Source of the DNA: Lachnospiraceae bacterium
Lineage (GTDB): Bacteria; Bacillota; Clostridia; Lachnospirales; Lachnospiraceae
NCBI GenBank assembly: GCA_017462755.1
Contig: JAFTQM010000042.1
Span: forward strand, 1 to 42,554
Reading direction: 5' to 3'
DNA length: 42,554 bases
Shown: positions 7,100 through 15,499 of the stretch, piece after piece
Layout: every line of letters begins with the position of its first letter
Numbering within the stretch: position 1 is the first letter of the stretch
The notes under the pieces: generated by a model
Told to the model about the DNA's origin: nothing
The model's input: only the letters and a program-made list of their open reading frames with translations
Database searches by the model: none
Position numbers and translations under genes: made by a program

Positions 7100-8176
7100 A
7101 TGACCAAACAAAGTACTATTTCTAATGCTTCTATTCCAAATTACCTCCATGCAACCGGCAAGGTTCGTTATCGCATGACAAATGATTACCTCTTTCGGGC
7201 AGTATTCCAGACCAATCAAAAGGCACTTACCGGATTGCTTTGTTCATTACTGCATTTACGCCCGGAGGATATTAGCGACATTACCATTCGCAATCCCATC
7301 GTTCTTGGAGAAACCCTGGATGAAAAAACCTTTATTCTTGACATCTCTGTTCTTCTAAATCAAAATCATATCATCAATCTCGAAATGCAAATTGTCAATG
7401 AAGGAAGCTGGCCTGAACGCTCACTCAGTTACCTTTGCCGTACCTTCGACAATCTGACAAAAGGCGACAGCTATAGCAATGTAACTCCTGTAACTCAGAT
7501 CTGCTTTCTTGATTTCGATCTATTCCCAGAATTTCCTGAATTCTATGCCACTTATAAAATGCTTAATATCAAAAACAATCATCTTTATAGTGACAAGTTT
7601 GTCCTCTCTGTGATAAACTTAAACCAAATCACACTAGCCACCGAAGAGGACAAGAAAAATCATATTGATGATTGGGCAGCCCTCTTTCGCACCACGGAAT
7701 GGGAGGAGATTAAGATGCTTGCGCAAAACAACGAATACATCAAAGAAGCCACAAACACCATGTATATGCTGAGCGAAGAAGATAGAATCCGTCAACAATG
7801 TGAATCCAGAGAAGAGTATTATCGCATGCAACGTTACCATAAAAATTTAGAAGAAAAAGTCAAAAATTTAGAGGAACAGGCTAAAGCTTCTGAAGAAAAG
7901 GCTAAAGCTTCTGAAGAAAAAGCCAAAGCTTCTGAAGAAAAGGCCAAAGCTTCTGAAGAAAAGGCCAAAGCTTCTGAAGAAAAAGCAAGACAAGCAACGG
8001 AAGCTATAGCACAGGCGGAAGCCATGATGACACAAGCCAAAAAAGTCGAATCGGAGGCTGCTCAAAAAATCGCAAATGCGGAAGCAAAACAGGAGGCCCT
8101 CCTCGCAGAGCTCCTCTCTTTACGCAAGGAACTCGAAGCTCACAAGAACATTAAAATCTCACATATATCGGAGTAA
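7100..8176 (+). CDS. Rpn-family PD-(D/E)XK nuclease with heptad-repeat coiled-coil tail
   Basis: I place the start at the ATG at 7100, with AAGGAG at 7089-7094, giving 358 residues; an in-frame ATG at 6950 lies upstream of the promoter and is not used. Residues ~15-270 match the PDDEXK_2/Rpn family (often called a transposase): MTNDYLFRAVF, then the catalytic core FILDISVLL...INLEMQI with D and E-x-Q of the restriction-endonuclease fold. These proteins are related to E. coli RpnA, a recombination-promoting nuclease. After residue ~250 comes a long charged coiled coil with five near-perfect seven-residue EEKAKAS repeats, then more Ala/Glu helix to the end. It is the first gene of a likely operon with tadA, whose ATG is 5 bases after this stop. 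It is probably a stand-alone accessory gene; no insertion-sequence ends were seen. Confidence 0.85.
   Translation: MTKQSTISNASIPNYLHATGKVRYRMTNDYLFRAVFQTNQKALTGLLCSLLHLRPEDISDITIRNPIVLGETLDEKTFILDISVLLNQNHIINLEMQIVNEGSWPERSLSYLCRTFDNLTKGDSYSNVTPVTQICFLDFDLFPEFPEFYATYKMLNIKNNHLYSDKFVLSVINLNQITLATEEDKKNHIDDWAALFRTTEWEEIKMLAQNNEYIKEATNTMYMLSEEDRIRQQCESREEYYRMQRYHKNLEEKVKNLEEQAKASEEKAKASEEKAKASEEKAKASEEKAKASEEKARQATEAIAQAEAMMTQAKKVESEAAQKIANAEAKQEALLAELLSLRKELEAHKNIKISHISE
7871..7987 (+). repeat. 21-bp tandem repeat encoding a heptad coiled coil
   Basis: Five copies of a 21-base unit (7871-7891, 7892-7912, 7913-7933, 7934-7954, 7955-7975) and a 12-base sixth part. The first copy reads EEQAKAS and the rest EEKAKAS. 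Copies differ only by synonymous A/G or T/C changes, apart from the first. Because the unit is exactly one heptad, gain or loss of copies lengthens the coil without a frameshift. Confidence 0.95.
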
Positions 8177-8183
8177 ACAGCAA

Positions 8184-8654
8184 ATGAAATCAGATGAATA
8201 CTACATGAAAGAGGCGCTCCGTCAGGCAAAAAAAGCTGCTGCCGCAGGAGATGTTCCGATTGGCTGCGTTATCGTCAAGGACGGAGTTATCGTAGCCCGC
8301 GCTTACAACAAACGCAACAAAAACAAGTCTGTTCTGGCTCACGCTGAAACATTAGCCATTGACAAAGCCGCCAAAAAACAGGGAGATTTCCGCCTCGACG
8401 GATACGACCTGTATGTTACCCTTGAGCCATGCCAAATGTGTGCCGGTGCAATCATTCAATCCCGCGTCCGCCGCGTTATTATTGGCGCAATGAATCCCAA
8501 GGCAGGCTGTGCCGGTTCAATTTTAAATCTTTTGCAGATTGAACGCTTTAATCATCAGGCAGAAATCACTCGCGGTGTTTGCGAGGAAGAATGCTCAGAA
8601 CTGTTAACCAACTTTTTCAAAGAATTGCGCAAAAAGAAACCTACCACAACATAA
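8184..8654 (+). CDS. tadA: tRNA-specific adenosine deaminase TadA
   Basis: 156 residues from the ATG at 8184. GGAG at 8170-8173 overlaps the end of the preceding gene, so translation is probably coupled. A longer open frame from 8076 only extends into that gene. The zinc deaminase motifs are intact: H53-A-E55 (catalytic Glu) and P82-C-Q-M-C86. Substrate-loop features such as DVPIGCVIVKDG near the start are typical of TadA. The enzyme converts adenosine 34 to inosine in tRNA-Arg(ACG), which allows decoding of CGU/CGC/CGA. Length is standard (150-170). It is followed after 20 bases by the radical-SAM activase. Cytosolic, and almost certainly essential. Confidence 0.96.
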   Translation: MKSDEYYMKEALRQAKKAAAAGDVPIGCVIVKDGVIVARAYNKRNKNKSVLAHAETLAIDKAAKKQGDFRLDGYDLYVTLEPCQMCAGAIIQSRVRRVIIGAMNPKAGCAGSILNLLQIERFNHQAEITRGVCEEECSELLTNFFKELRKKKPTTT

Positions 8655-8674
8655 CATAAAAGCGGAGGCTTACC

Positions 8675-9397
8675 ATGCAGATTCACGGCTTCAACAAATT
8701 CACCTTACTGGATTATCCCGGACATATCGCATGTACTGTATTTACCGGACATTGCAATATGCGCTGCCCTTTCTGCCAGAATGCCTCGCTTGTTCTGTTT
8801 CCGGAAACACAGCCGGCTATCCCGGAGGAAGAATTTTTCTCGTTTCTCAAAAAACGCCGTGGAATTCTGGAAGGAGTCTGTGTTACCGGCGGCGAACCAA
8901 CGTTATCCACAGACCTGCCGGATTTTCTTGCAAAAATCCACGAATTGGGGTATCTTATCAAGCTGGATACGAACGGAACCAATCCCGCTATCCTAACACA
9001 GCTCATTACAGATAAGCTGGTTGATTATATTGCAATGGATATCAAATCCTCCCTTTCCGGATATCCCGCCGCAGTCGGCATCCCCGGATTTTCTACTGCA
9101 GCAATCGAAGAAAGCGTCGCATTACTTTTACAAAATACCGTTCCTTATGAATTTCGTACTACCGTCGTGCGAGAATTGCACAGTAAACAGGAATTTCTTG
9201 ATATTGCAAATTGGATAAAAGGTGCTCGTGCCTACTATTTGCAGGCATTTCAGGACTCCGGCGAATTGATTTCTCATTTTTGTCCGGACACCGCACCGAC
9301 TCCGATTCTAACCGGTTATACCAAAAAGGAGCTGGAAGACTTCGTCGCCCTCCTCGCTCCTTATGTGCAAACCATCGGCTTACGCGGCATTGACTAA
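8675..9397 (+). CDS. Anaerobic ribonucleotide reductase activating protein-like radical SAM enzyme
   Basis: 240 residues, ATG with AGCGGAGGC upstream. C27-x3-C31-x2-C34 (sequence CNMRCPFC) is the canonical radical-SAM cluster motif, followed by the SAM-binding GGEPTL motif near residue 73. The start GFNKFTLLDYPGHIACTVF is typical of the NrdG2-type subfamily, which activates a glycyl-radical ribonucleotide reductase (NrdD) under anaerobiosis. No nrdD is present in the window, so its partner must be elsewhere, or the target could be another glycyl-radical enzyme. It follows tadA with a 20-base gap and precedes an acetyltransferase by 24 bases, which suggests one transcript. It supports an anaerobic lifestyle. 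Confidence 0.9.
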   Translation: MQIHGFNKFTLLDYPGHIACTVFTGHCNMRCPFCQNASLVLFPETQPAIPEEEFFSFLKKRRGILEGVCVTGGEPTLSTDLPDFLAKIHELGYLIKLDTNGTNPAILTQLITDKLVDYIAMDIKSSLSGYPAAVGIPGFSTAAIEESVALLLQNTVPYEFRTTVVRELHSKQEFLDIANWIKGARAYYLQAFQDSGELISHFCPDTAPTPILTGYTKKELEDFVALLAPYVQTIGLRGID

Positions 9398-9421
9398 AAC
9401 CATACCAGAAAGGCAGACCAT

Positions 9422-10003
9422 ATGCTATACCGTTATAATACCGAACGATTAGAATTAAATATTTTGAGCGAAGACGCTGCCTCGCTGACTACCGATTTTT
9501 TTGTGCGTAACCGTCATTTTTTTGAACCCTTTGAACCGGCGCATTCGGAAGAATATTATACCCTTCCTTACCAACGCCGCGTGCTTGCAGCCGAAAGTAC
9601 ACAGCTGCTAAAATCCCAAGCAATCCGCTATTTCCTTTTTCTCAAGGACAATAGCACCCTCATCGGTACCGTCAGCTTTCAACACATCCGTACCGCACCT
9701 GCCGCTTCCTGTGAAGTCGGCTACCGACTTGACCAAGCTTATACCGGTCAGGGCTTTATGACGGAAGCACTTGCTTTCTTGATTCCCAAAATTTGTCTTT
9801 CCTATCATTTGAACCGCATCGAAGCAAATATTATGCCCGAAAATACCGCCTCCTGCCGTCTCGTTGAACGACTCGGCTTTACCTTGGAGGGTACTGCCCG
9901 CGGGTATTTTTTGATTCAGGGACAATATCGGGATCATTATCGTTACTCGTGGCTCGTAGACGATCCTCTGCTACTTTTTCAAACCGATACACATCGGAAC
10001 TAA
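9422..10003 (+). CDS. RimJ/RimL-type GNAT acetyltransferase
   Basis: 193 residues, ATG start after AGAAAGGCAG. The pattern is that of the ribosomal-protein alanine N-acetyltransferase group: an N-terminal TERLELNILS strand, EVGYRLDQAYTGQGFMTEAL with the Q/R-G-x-G/A CoA loop (TGQGFM), then RIEANIMPENTASCRLVERLGF with the Asn/Ser pair and the closing GTARGYFLIQGQYRDHYRYSWL, very typical of RimJ-like enzymes. It would transfer acetyl to the N-terminus of a ribosomal protein such as S5, or to another amine; the substrate is inferred only at subfamily level. It is the last gene of the plus-strand group. Its last 33 bases overlap the 3' end of the convergent membrane-protein gene at 9971-10345. Confidence 0.88.
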   Translation: MLYRYNTERLELNILSEDAASLTTDFFVRNRHFFEPFEPAHSEEYYTLPYQRRVLAAESTQLLKSQAIRYFLFLKDNSTLIGTVSFQHIRTAPAASCEVGYRLDQAYTGQGFMTEALAFLIPKICLSYHLNRIEANIMPENTASCRLVERLGFTLEGTARGYFLIQGQYRDHYRYSWLVDDPLLLFQTDTHRN

Positions 10004-10345
10004 GCAAAGCAGGAGAACAATTCCAACAATACCTACCAGAATTCCCCAAAGCATCATACCTTCCAATACCATAATCATACTCATGCCCGTTCCCAGCACC
10101 AGCGAAGCAAATACGCCGTACAACACCTTACCGACTACCTTCGCATTAACTTTCACCGGCTTCTTTCCGGACATCTTACGGTACACAATTGCCGTTGCCA
10201 GCAGACCGATCGCTCCGACAATCCCAAAGCCTACGCCTACGTTAAACAAATTCCATTCCGGTAACAGACACATGCACATGCCCAATGCAAAAACCAAACC
10301 GCTTACCGTTCCCAAAACCAATGCTACAAAATTCTCTTTCTTCAT
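9971..10345 (-). CDS. Small four-helix membrane protein, function unknown
   Basis: 124 residues if started at the ATG at 10345, which has GGAGG 8 bases upstream; an ATG at 10360 lies too close to that site. Four hydrophobic segments are visible at about residues 7-27, 35-53, 74-95 and 96-118, with a basic cytoplasmic loop (KMSGKKPVKVNAK) between the second and third. Both halves carry a GxxxGMxM-type glycine pattern, which suggests an internal duplication. I do not recognise a family with certainty; proteins like this are common and unnamed in clostridia. Its 3' end overlaps the acetyltransferase gene by 33 bases tail-to-tail. It lies downstream of nifU on the same strand, 146 bases away. Confidence 0.75.
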   Translation of the reverse strand: MKKENFVALVLGTVSGLVFALGMCMCLLPEWNLFNVGVGFGIVGAIGLLATAIVYRKMSGKKPVKVNAKVVGKVLYGVFASLVLGTGMSMIMVLEGMMLWGILVGIVGIVLLLCLVPMCIGLKK

Positions 10346-10491
10346 GATGATAACCTCCATATACTTTTGTTGTATTCTCTTTCGATGGTCTTATCTTATC
10401 ATCGTGTTGTTTGGGAAATGTTCAAGAAATGTTAAGGTTTTGTTAAATGCAGGGAATTTTCCGGCACATAATCCGGCATCTGCCTTCCTCT

Positions 10492-10935
10492 TTAATATAT
10501 TTCGCTTATATCCTCTTCTTTTTCTTCAATGTCGTTTACAGGCTTTTGCAATCCCTCTATCACAATATTATTTTTTTCTGCATAATCCCAGAGTGCGGCA
10601 TGTATGGCTTCTTCTGCTAATAATGAACAATGTACCTTTACCGGCGGTAAGCCGTCCAGTGCCTCCATCACTGCTTTATTCGTAACAAGCATCGCCTCCT
10701 GTACTGTTTTACCCTTCACCAGTTCCGTTGCCATACTGCTCGTTGCCACTGCAGCTCCGCAGCCAAAGGTTTTGAATTTTACATCCCGGATAATGCCCTG
10801 CTCATCAATATCCAGATAGATTCTCATGATATCGCCGCATTTCGCATTTCCTACCGTACCGACACCACTTGCATTCTCTATTTCACCAACATTTCGTGGA
10901 TTACTAAAATGATCCATAACCTTCTCACTGTACAT
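10492..10935 (-). CDS. nifU: Fe-S cluster scaffold protein NifU (IscU-type)
   Basis: 147 residues from the ATG at 10935 (GAAAGGA, 9-base spacing); the upstream ATG at 10959 has no such site. The three scaffold cysteines are in context: NAKCGD (Cys ~36), TFGCGAA (Cys ~62) and KVHCSLLAEEA (Cys ~105), plus the conserved Asp after the first. It is the single-domain NifU/IscU form seen in clostridia, with an acidic C-terminal tail. It receives sulfur from NifS and iron to assemble 2Fe-2S or 4Fe-4S clusters. The gene follows nifS by 27 bases, as in most Firmicutes. It is the last gene of the sulfur operon, which links cysteine supply to cluster assembly. Confidence 0.95.
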   Translation of the reverse strand: MYSEKVMDHFSNPRNVGEIENASGVGTVGNAKCGDIMRIYLDIDEQGIIRDVKFKTFGCGAAVATSSMATELVKGKTVQEAMLVTNKAVMEALDGLPPVKVHCSLLAEEAIHAALWDYAEKNNIVIEGLQKPVNDIEEKEEDISEIY

Positions 10936-10962
10936 ATTGATTTTTCCTTTCTCATGCATTTT

Positions 10963-12141
10963 TTAGCTGCGCTTCTCTTTCAGACTGTCTTCATACAACG
11001 GAGACATACTCCTCAAGCGTTCCACAATTTTTTTCAATTCATCCACCGTATAATCCAACTCCTCCTTCGTCGTTTTTTCCGACAACGTAAGCCGCAACGA
11101 ACCATGCGCAATCTCATGCGGCAGTCCGATTGCTAACAATACATGAGACGGCTCCAACGAACCGGAAGTGCACGCGGAACCACTGGATGCATAAATTCCT
11201 CTTTGATCCAAAAGAATCAGCATAGATTCTCCCTCAATATACTGAAAACAGAAATTGACGTTGTTTGGAAGTCGGTTGACCCGCTCTCCATTCAATCGGC
11301 TAAACGGAATCTCTTCCAGTACCCGGTTTATTAAATAATCTCTGAGCACTGTCTCATACGCTATTCTTTCCTTTAACGTTGCCTTTGCCAGCTCTGCTGC
11401 CTTTCCAAACCCTACAATTCCCGGTACATTATGCGTTCCGGCCCTTCTCGCTCTCTCCTGTGCTCCGCCATGAATGAATGACCGAATTCTTACACCCTTT
11501 CGAATATACATCAGCCCGCTTCCCTTCGGACCGTTAATCTTGTGTGCACTGGCACTCAGCATATCAATGTTCATCTTGTCTACATCAATTTCAATATGTC
11601 CGAACGCCTGCACCGCATCCGTATGAAACAATACTCCATGTTTTCCGGCAATTTTCCCGATTTCTGCAACCGGCTGAATCGTCCCGATTTCATTGTTTGC
11701 TGTCATGATAGAAATCAAAATGGTATCCGGGCGAATCGCTTTTTCCAGTTCATCCAATTTTACCGTACCATATTCATCCACATCCAAATAGGTTACTTCA
11801 TAACCCTTTTTCTCTAAATATTCACAAGTATGAAGAATCGCATGATGCTCAATTTTGCTTGTAATGATGTGCTTTCCCTTATCCGCATATGCTTCTGCAG
11901 TCGCCTTGAGTGCCCAATTATCAGACTCTGAACCGCCTCCCGTAAAATAGATTTCTTCTGCCTTCGCATGAATCATGTTTGCCAACACTTCTCTTGCGTG
12001 AGAAACCGCTTTATTTGCTTCTCCTGCAAATGAATAAATCGAAGATGGATTCCCATAATACTCTGTGTAATATGGTGTCATTGCTTCCACTACCTCAGGG
12101 TACACCTGCGTCGTCGCTGCATTGTCTAAGTAGATCTTCAT
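10963..12141 (-). CDS. nifS: Cysteine desulfurase NifS
   Basis: 392 residues, ATG with AGAAAGGAT upstream. It is a class V PLP enzyme: YLDNAATTQVYPEV at the start, the PLP pyridine-stacking His near residue 100 (IEHHAIL), and the Schiff-base lysine K201 in SASAHKINGPKG. The catalytic cysteine C324 lies in SSGSACTSGSLEPSH, the short-loop group I form. It removes sulfur from cysteine as an enzyme persulfide and passes it to NifU, encoded 27 bases downstream. It follows the amino-acid importer ATPase gene by 59 bases on the same strand. It may be co-transcribed with the whole sulfur operon or have its own internal promoter; I see none that is convincing. Confidence 0.96.
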   Translation of the reverse strand: MKIYLDNAATTQVYPEVVEAMTPYYTEYYGNPSSIYSFAGEANKAVSHAREVLANMIHAKAEEIYFTGGGSESDNWALKATAEAYADKGKHIITSKIEHHAILHTCEYLEKKGYEVTYLDVDEYGTVKLDELEKAIRPDTILISIMTANNEIGTIQPVAEIGKIAGKHGVLFHTDAVQAFGHIEIDVDKMNIDMLSASAHKINGPKGSGLMYIRKGVRIRSFIHGGAQERARRAGTHNVPGIVGFGKAAELAKATLKERIAYETVLRDYLINRVLEEIPFSRLNGERVNRLPNNVNFCFQYIEGESMLILLDQRGIYASSGSACTSGSLEPSHVLLAIGLPHEIAHGSLRLTLSEKTTKEELDYTVDELKKIVERLRSMSPLYEDSLKEKRS

Positions 12142-12200
12142 ACTTGTAATCCTTTCTATATCTCAAATAACCTTGCAGATAAATATCTAATCTGTTCTCT

Positions 12201-12953
12201 TTAAATTACATAATCGAAATCAGGTAATATTCTTCGTAAAAATTGTCTGGTTCGCTCTTCCTTCGGACGACTGAACATTTCATCCGGAGTTCCCTCCTCT
12301 ACTACCCTTCCTCCGTCCATAAAAACGACCCGGTTTGCCACATCCTGTGCAAAATGCATCTCATGTGTTACCACAATCATCGTAGTGCCCTCTTTGGCCA
12401 GCTCCTTCATAACACCCAGCACTTCTCCGATTAACTCCGGATCCAATGCAGAGGTCGGCTCATCGAATAAAATAATATCCGGATTGACTGCAATCGCTCT
12501 CGCAATACCGACACGCTGCTGCTGTCCACCGGATAACTGGCTCGGATAGTAATCATAACGCTCCGAAAGTCCTACCTTATCCAATGCCCGTTTACCGATT
12601 TCAATTGCTTTCTCCTTGGGCAGCTTCCTTGCAATAATCAGTCCCTCCGTCACATTCTGAAGCGCCGTTTTATTATGAAACAAGTTATAATTTTGAAATA
12701 CAAATGCAGTCTTTTTCCGAATCTGTGAAATCGTCTTTTTCGAGATACGGGCAAACTCTGCATGGATATCATCGAAAATAATTTCTCCTGCATCTGCCTT
12801 TTCCAAAAAATCAATGCTCCGGAGCAGTGTCGTCTTTCCGGAACCGCTCGGACCAAGAATAACGACTACATCTCCTTTTTCTACCTTTAGAGAAACACCC
12901 TTTAATACTTCATTGTTACCAAAAGCTTTATATATATTCTTTATTTCGAGCAT
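12201..12953 (-). CDS. Polar amino-acid ABC importer, ATP-binding subunit
   Basis: 250 residues from the ATG at 12953, which has GGGAGGTG 8 bases upstream. Walker A GPSGSGKT is at residues 34-41, Q-loop FVFQNYNLF, signature LSGGQQQR, Walker [14 protein letters not shown], and the switch His in VVTHEMHFA. The helical features ([12 protein letters not shown]) are those of the GlnQ/TcyN family of polar amino-acid importers. It works with the two permeases just upstream and the lipoprotein at 15500-16384. The start overlaps the end of the permease gene by 26 bases. Because the operon holds cysteine and methionine enzymes, cystine or another sulfur amino acid is the likely cargo; that is inferred from context. 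Confidence 0.93.
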   Translation of the reverse strand: MLEIKNIYKAFGNNEVLKGVSLKVEKGDVVVILGPSGSGKTTLLRSIDFLEKADAGEIIFDDIHAEFARISKKTISQIRKKTAFVFQNYNLFHNKTALQNVTEGLIIARKLPKEKAIEIGKRALDKVGLSERYDYYPSQLSGGQQQRVGIARAIAVNPDIILFDEPTSALDPELIGEVLGVMKELAKEGTTMIVVTHEMHFAQDVANRVVFMDGGRVVEEGTPDEMFSRPKEERTRQFLRRILPDFDYVI

Positions 12954-13680
12954 ATAAAGCACCTCCCTTAGTTCGCGATGACTTTTTATAAGCGCAAGCG
13001 TATCTTTCAATCAGCTTAAATACTAGCTGTATCGCACTACACAGAACGATGTATACGAAGCAGATATCCAAGTACGCTTCTATATAATTGTAACCGTAAG
13101 CTGCTTTTACCTTGGCAATTGCCGTAACATCCTGCACCGACATCATAAAGGCAAGAGAAGTACTCTTAAGTAAGCCGATGGTAGCATTACAGATATTCGG
13201 TAATGCTGAAACGACTGCCTGTGGAATGATGATTCTTATATATGCCTGTCGTTTCGTCATTCCAATGGTCAGCGCTGTTTCCATCTGTCCATGTCCTACG
13301 GTCAGAAGTGCCGACCGGAATACTTCCGATAATACTGCTGTCGTATTTAAAACAAATACGATGTATGCATAAAGAATGGTATCCAGCTGAAATACATTAA
13401 ACGAAAGTCCCAGCACGTCTTTTACCAGATAATTCAACAGGGTAGGCAATAAACTGTATAAAAATAAAATCTGCAATACTACCGGTGTCCCCCGGATGAA
13501 AGACACATATCCGCTAATCAGCTTTCCTGCAATCTTTCGCTTTTCTATCTTTCCCAATGCCATAAAAAAGGCAATCGGTGCGGATACAAGCAGTGTAATC
13601 AACGTGAGCTTCAATGTGACAGGTATACCGGCAAGCGCATCAAAGAAGGTTTCTATCATAAATTTTGTATTCAGTTCCAT
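12928..13680 (-). CDS. Polar amino-acid ABC importer permease (first of two, distal)
   Basis: 250 residues, ATG start after GGAGGAAG. About five membrane helices are visible (near 10-40, 55-80, 95-125, 155-180 and 205-228). The permease signature that docks the ATPase is intact: [27 protein letters not shown] with the E-A-A-x3-G-like pattern, and [15 protein letters not shown], a hallmark of the HisMQ family. It pairs with the paralogous permease 18 bases upstream, so the importer is a heterodimer. The last residues overlap the ATPase gene by 26 bases. It resembles TcyL/TcyM-type permeases for cystine; the cargo is inferred from operon neighbours. Confidence 0.9.
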   Translation of the reverse strand: MELNTKFMIETFFDALAGIPVTLKLTLITLLVSAPIAFFMALGKIEKRKIAGKLISGYVSFIRGTPVVLQILFLYSLLPTLLNYLVKDVLGLSFNVFQLDTILYAYIVFVLNTTAVLSEVFRSALLTVGHGQMETALTIGMTKRQAYIRIIIPQAVVSALPNICNATIGLLKSTSLAFMMSVQDVTAIAKVKAAYGYNYIEAYLDICFVYIVLCSAIQLVFKLIERYACAYKKSSRTKGGALYARNKEYI

Positions 13681-13698
13681 GTCCGCTTCCTCCTTTTT

Positions 13699-14403
13699 TT
13701 ACGCCTGAGACAGCGCCTTTTTTCCTTTCGATAAATGCTTTTCCAGAACTCCAAAGCTCTTTTCTACCACGAATGTCAAAACCCAGTACAAAATCGTAAG
13801 TGCCAGATAAGTTTCCAGCGCATAAGAACCATGATTCATTCCGATGAGCAGCTGCCCCTTACCCATAATATCAATCAGACCTATGGTATAGGCGAGAGAT
13901 CCTTCCTTCATCAAATTGACCAGAGCATTTGCGAAATTCGGAAGTGCTACTACCGTACATTGCGGAAGCAGAATCCGGTAAAAGGTCTGCCATGATGTCA
14001 TTCCAATGCTTGCCGCAGCTTCCTTCTGCCCCTTATCAACCGCTTCATAAGCCGAACGGAAAACCTCTGCCATATTTGCTGCAAATAAAATAGAAAACGT
14101 TGTGATTACAAAAAATCCTTTGCCAACATGATTAATATCTATTCCAAAACCTAACAGCAGCTCCGGCAGCCCATAATATACAATGAACAGCATGATAACC
14201 GACGGGATACACCTTGTAATGTAAATATAAATATTAGCAAGTAATCTGGTAATCCGCCCTTTTCTTACTTTGGCTGCTGCAAGCAAAATGCCTACAGCAC
14301 CACCAAAGAATACCGTCCCTATAACCATTGCCACGGTGACCCACAGAAACGGTAATAATTGAATCAGGACTTCCAGAATATACGATGGGTGAAATGACCG
14401 CAT
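13699..14403 (-). CDS. Polar amino-acid ABC importer permease (proximal)
   Basis: 234 residues. It begins at the ATG 23 bases after the UroD-like gene, with AAGGAGGTGACC upstream. HisMQ-family signs are TRCIPSVIMLFIVYYGLP and the ATPase-docking loop EVFRSAYEAVDKGQKEAAASIGMTSWQTF, where EAAASIGM is the classic EAA motif. Five hydrophobic helices are seen. It is clearly a diverged paralogue of the next permease, giving a heteromeric membrane domain. It is unusual that the UroD/MtaA-like methyltransferase lies between the binding-protein gene and the permeases, which suggests the methyltransferase acts on the imported compound. Confidence 0.9.
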   Translation of the reverse strand: MRSFHPSYILEVLIQLLPFLWVTVAMVIGTVFFGGAVGILLAAAKVRKGRITRLLANIYIYITRCIPSVIMLFIVYYGLPELLLGFGIDINHVGKGFFVITTFSILFAANMAEVFRSAYEAVDKGQKEAAASIGMTSWQTFYRILLPQCTVVALPNFANALVNLMKEGSLAYTIGLIDIMGKGQLLIGMNHGSYALETYLALTILYWVLTFVVEKSFGVLEKHLSKGKKALSQA

Positions 14404-14426
14404 GACCGGTCACCTCCTTCTTATCC

Positions 14427-15413
14427 TTATTTTGCAGAAACTGCTCTTGCTTTCTCACGAACCCAGGAAAGATGCTCCAGCGGTGTATCACTTGGAATCG
14501 TGCAATCTGCACCAAGGATGACTCCGACATTGCCAGCCTGCTCTAACAGCTTCTGCGTCTCTGCTTCGATTTCCTCTTTGCTTCCCTTATAAAGAATTCC
14601 ATTCTCCGTATTATTAAAGCCACCGATAACTGCACGGCCGCCAAACAGCTTCTTGCCCTCCTGCAGACTTACCTGCTCAACCGTTACTGCCCAGTTCACT
14701 GCCTTTGCCGGATAGTCCACATATGTTGACAAATCATTTCTATGACCTTCATAGCCGCAGATATGAAGAATGTTATAGTCACTTACCGTATTTGCTTTCT
14801 CCAATATGTACTGTTCACTCGGTGCAATGTAACTCAGATAATCTGCCTTGCTTAAACCGTCAATGTTTCTTGCACTGAAATAAATTCCATCTGCACCACC
14901 CTCTGTGATGACTCTCTGGGATAATACTGCAATATCCTTTGCAATCTCTAAAAGCACACGGGATAATCCCTTTGGATTTTCCTTTGCAAGCTGCTCTACG
15001 GTAAACGAGCTCTCTGCTGCCTCTAATAAGAAGCTCAAATAGGTTGCCGGTGCAAATATGTTGTAGAACGATGCAACCTCCGCCTTAAAGCGTCCTGTCA
15101 GCTCCTTCACAAGGTCTACCTGACCCTGAATCCATGCTCCTGCATCCTCGGTTTCTACCGTATCTAGATCTGCTGCCGTCTTCAGATTCTTTAATGCTTC
15201 GCCGGGATATCCAAAAAAGCCATCACTCATCAGCTTCAGAAAATCCGGCTGAAATTCATCGACATACTTCTGATGTCCTGCAACATTTCTCTTAACCGTC
15301 TCCTCACTGCTATTAAAAAAGGCATCTGCTGCAAAATGAAACCAAAAACCAACCGGTACTCTCTCTACTACCTTATTATCAAATGCATTCAATACTAATT
15401 CTCTCTTACTCAT
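14427..15413 (-). CDS. UroD/MtaA-superfamily zinc methyltransferase-like protein
   Basis: 328 residues from the ATG at 15413 (GGAGGAAAAGGAT upstream; an upstream in-frame TTG would destroy that site). The fold family is shown by the start MSKRELVLNAFDNKVVERVPVGFWFH and the barrel motifs GADGIYFSARNI. The zinc-binding set of MtaA/MtbA-type corrinoid methyltransferases is kept: H217-x-C219 in ILHICGYEG and C304 in GADCTIPSDTP. The porphyrin-binding N-terminal Arg pair of true uroporphyrinogen decarboxylase (motif PVW.MRQAGR) is absent, so haem synthesis is unlikely. Such enzymes move a methyl group between a corrinoid protein and a thiol. Here it lies between the binding protein and the permeases of a sulfur amino-acid importer, with no corrinoid protein nearby. 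A thiol methylation or demethylation step is my inference. Confidence 0.8.
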   Translation of the reverse strand: MSKRELVLNAFDNKVVERVPVGFWFHFAADAFFNSSEETVKRNVAGHQKYVDEFQPDFLKLMSDGFFGYPGEALKNLKTAADLDTVETEDAGAWIQGQVDLVKELTGRFKAEVASFYNIFAPATYLSFLLEAAESSFTVEQLAKENPKGLSRVLLEIAKDIAVLSQRVITEGGADGIYFSARNIDGLSKADYLSYIAPSEQYILEKANTVSDYNILHICGYEGHRNDLSTYVDYPAKAVNWAVTVEQVSLQEGKKLFGGRAVIGGFNNTENGILYKGSKEEIEAETQKLLEQAGNVGVILGADCTIPSDTPLEHLSWVREKARAVSAK

Positions 15414-15499
15414 ATCCTTTTCCTCCAAATTACTAATTTTCTACTATTTTTTCGCATCGTCCTGATGCTATTATAGCTGCACGGCACTTTGTGCCAATA

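Noticed and set aside
7834-8065. Two repetitive minus-strand open frames (Ser/Phe/Ala-rich repeats)
   Set aside because: They are the reverse reading of the 21-bp coiled-coil repeat of the Rpn-family gene.
7100-8176. An insertion-sequence transposase
   Set aside because: Although the family is often labelled transposase, there are no terminal inverted repeats or target duplications around it, and the protein is an Rpn-type nuclease.
14427-15413. Uroporphyrinogen decarboxylase for haem synthesis
   Set aside because: The N-terminal Arg motif of true UroD is absent, the zinc ligands of methyltransferases are present, and no haem genes are near.
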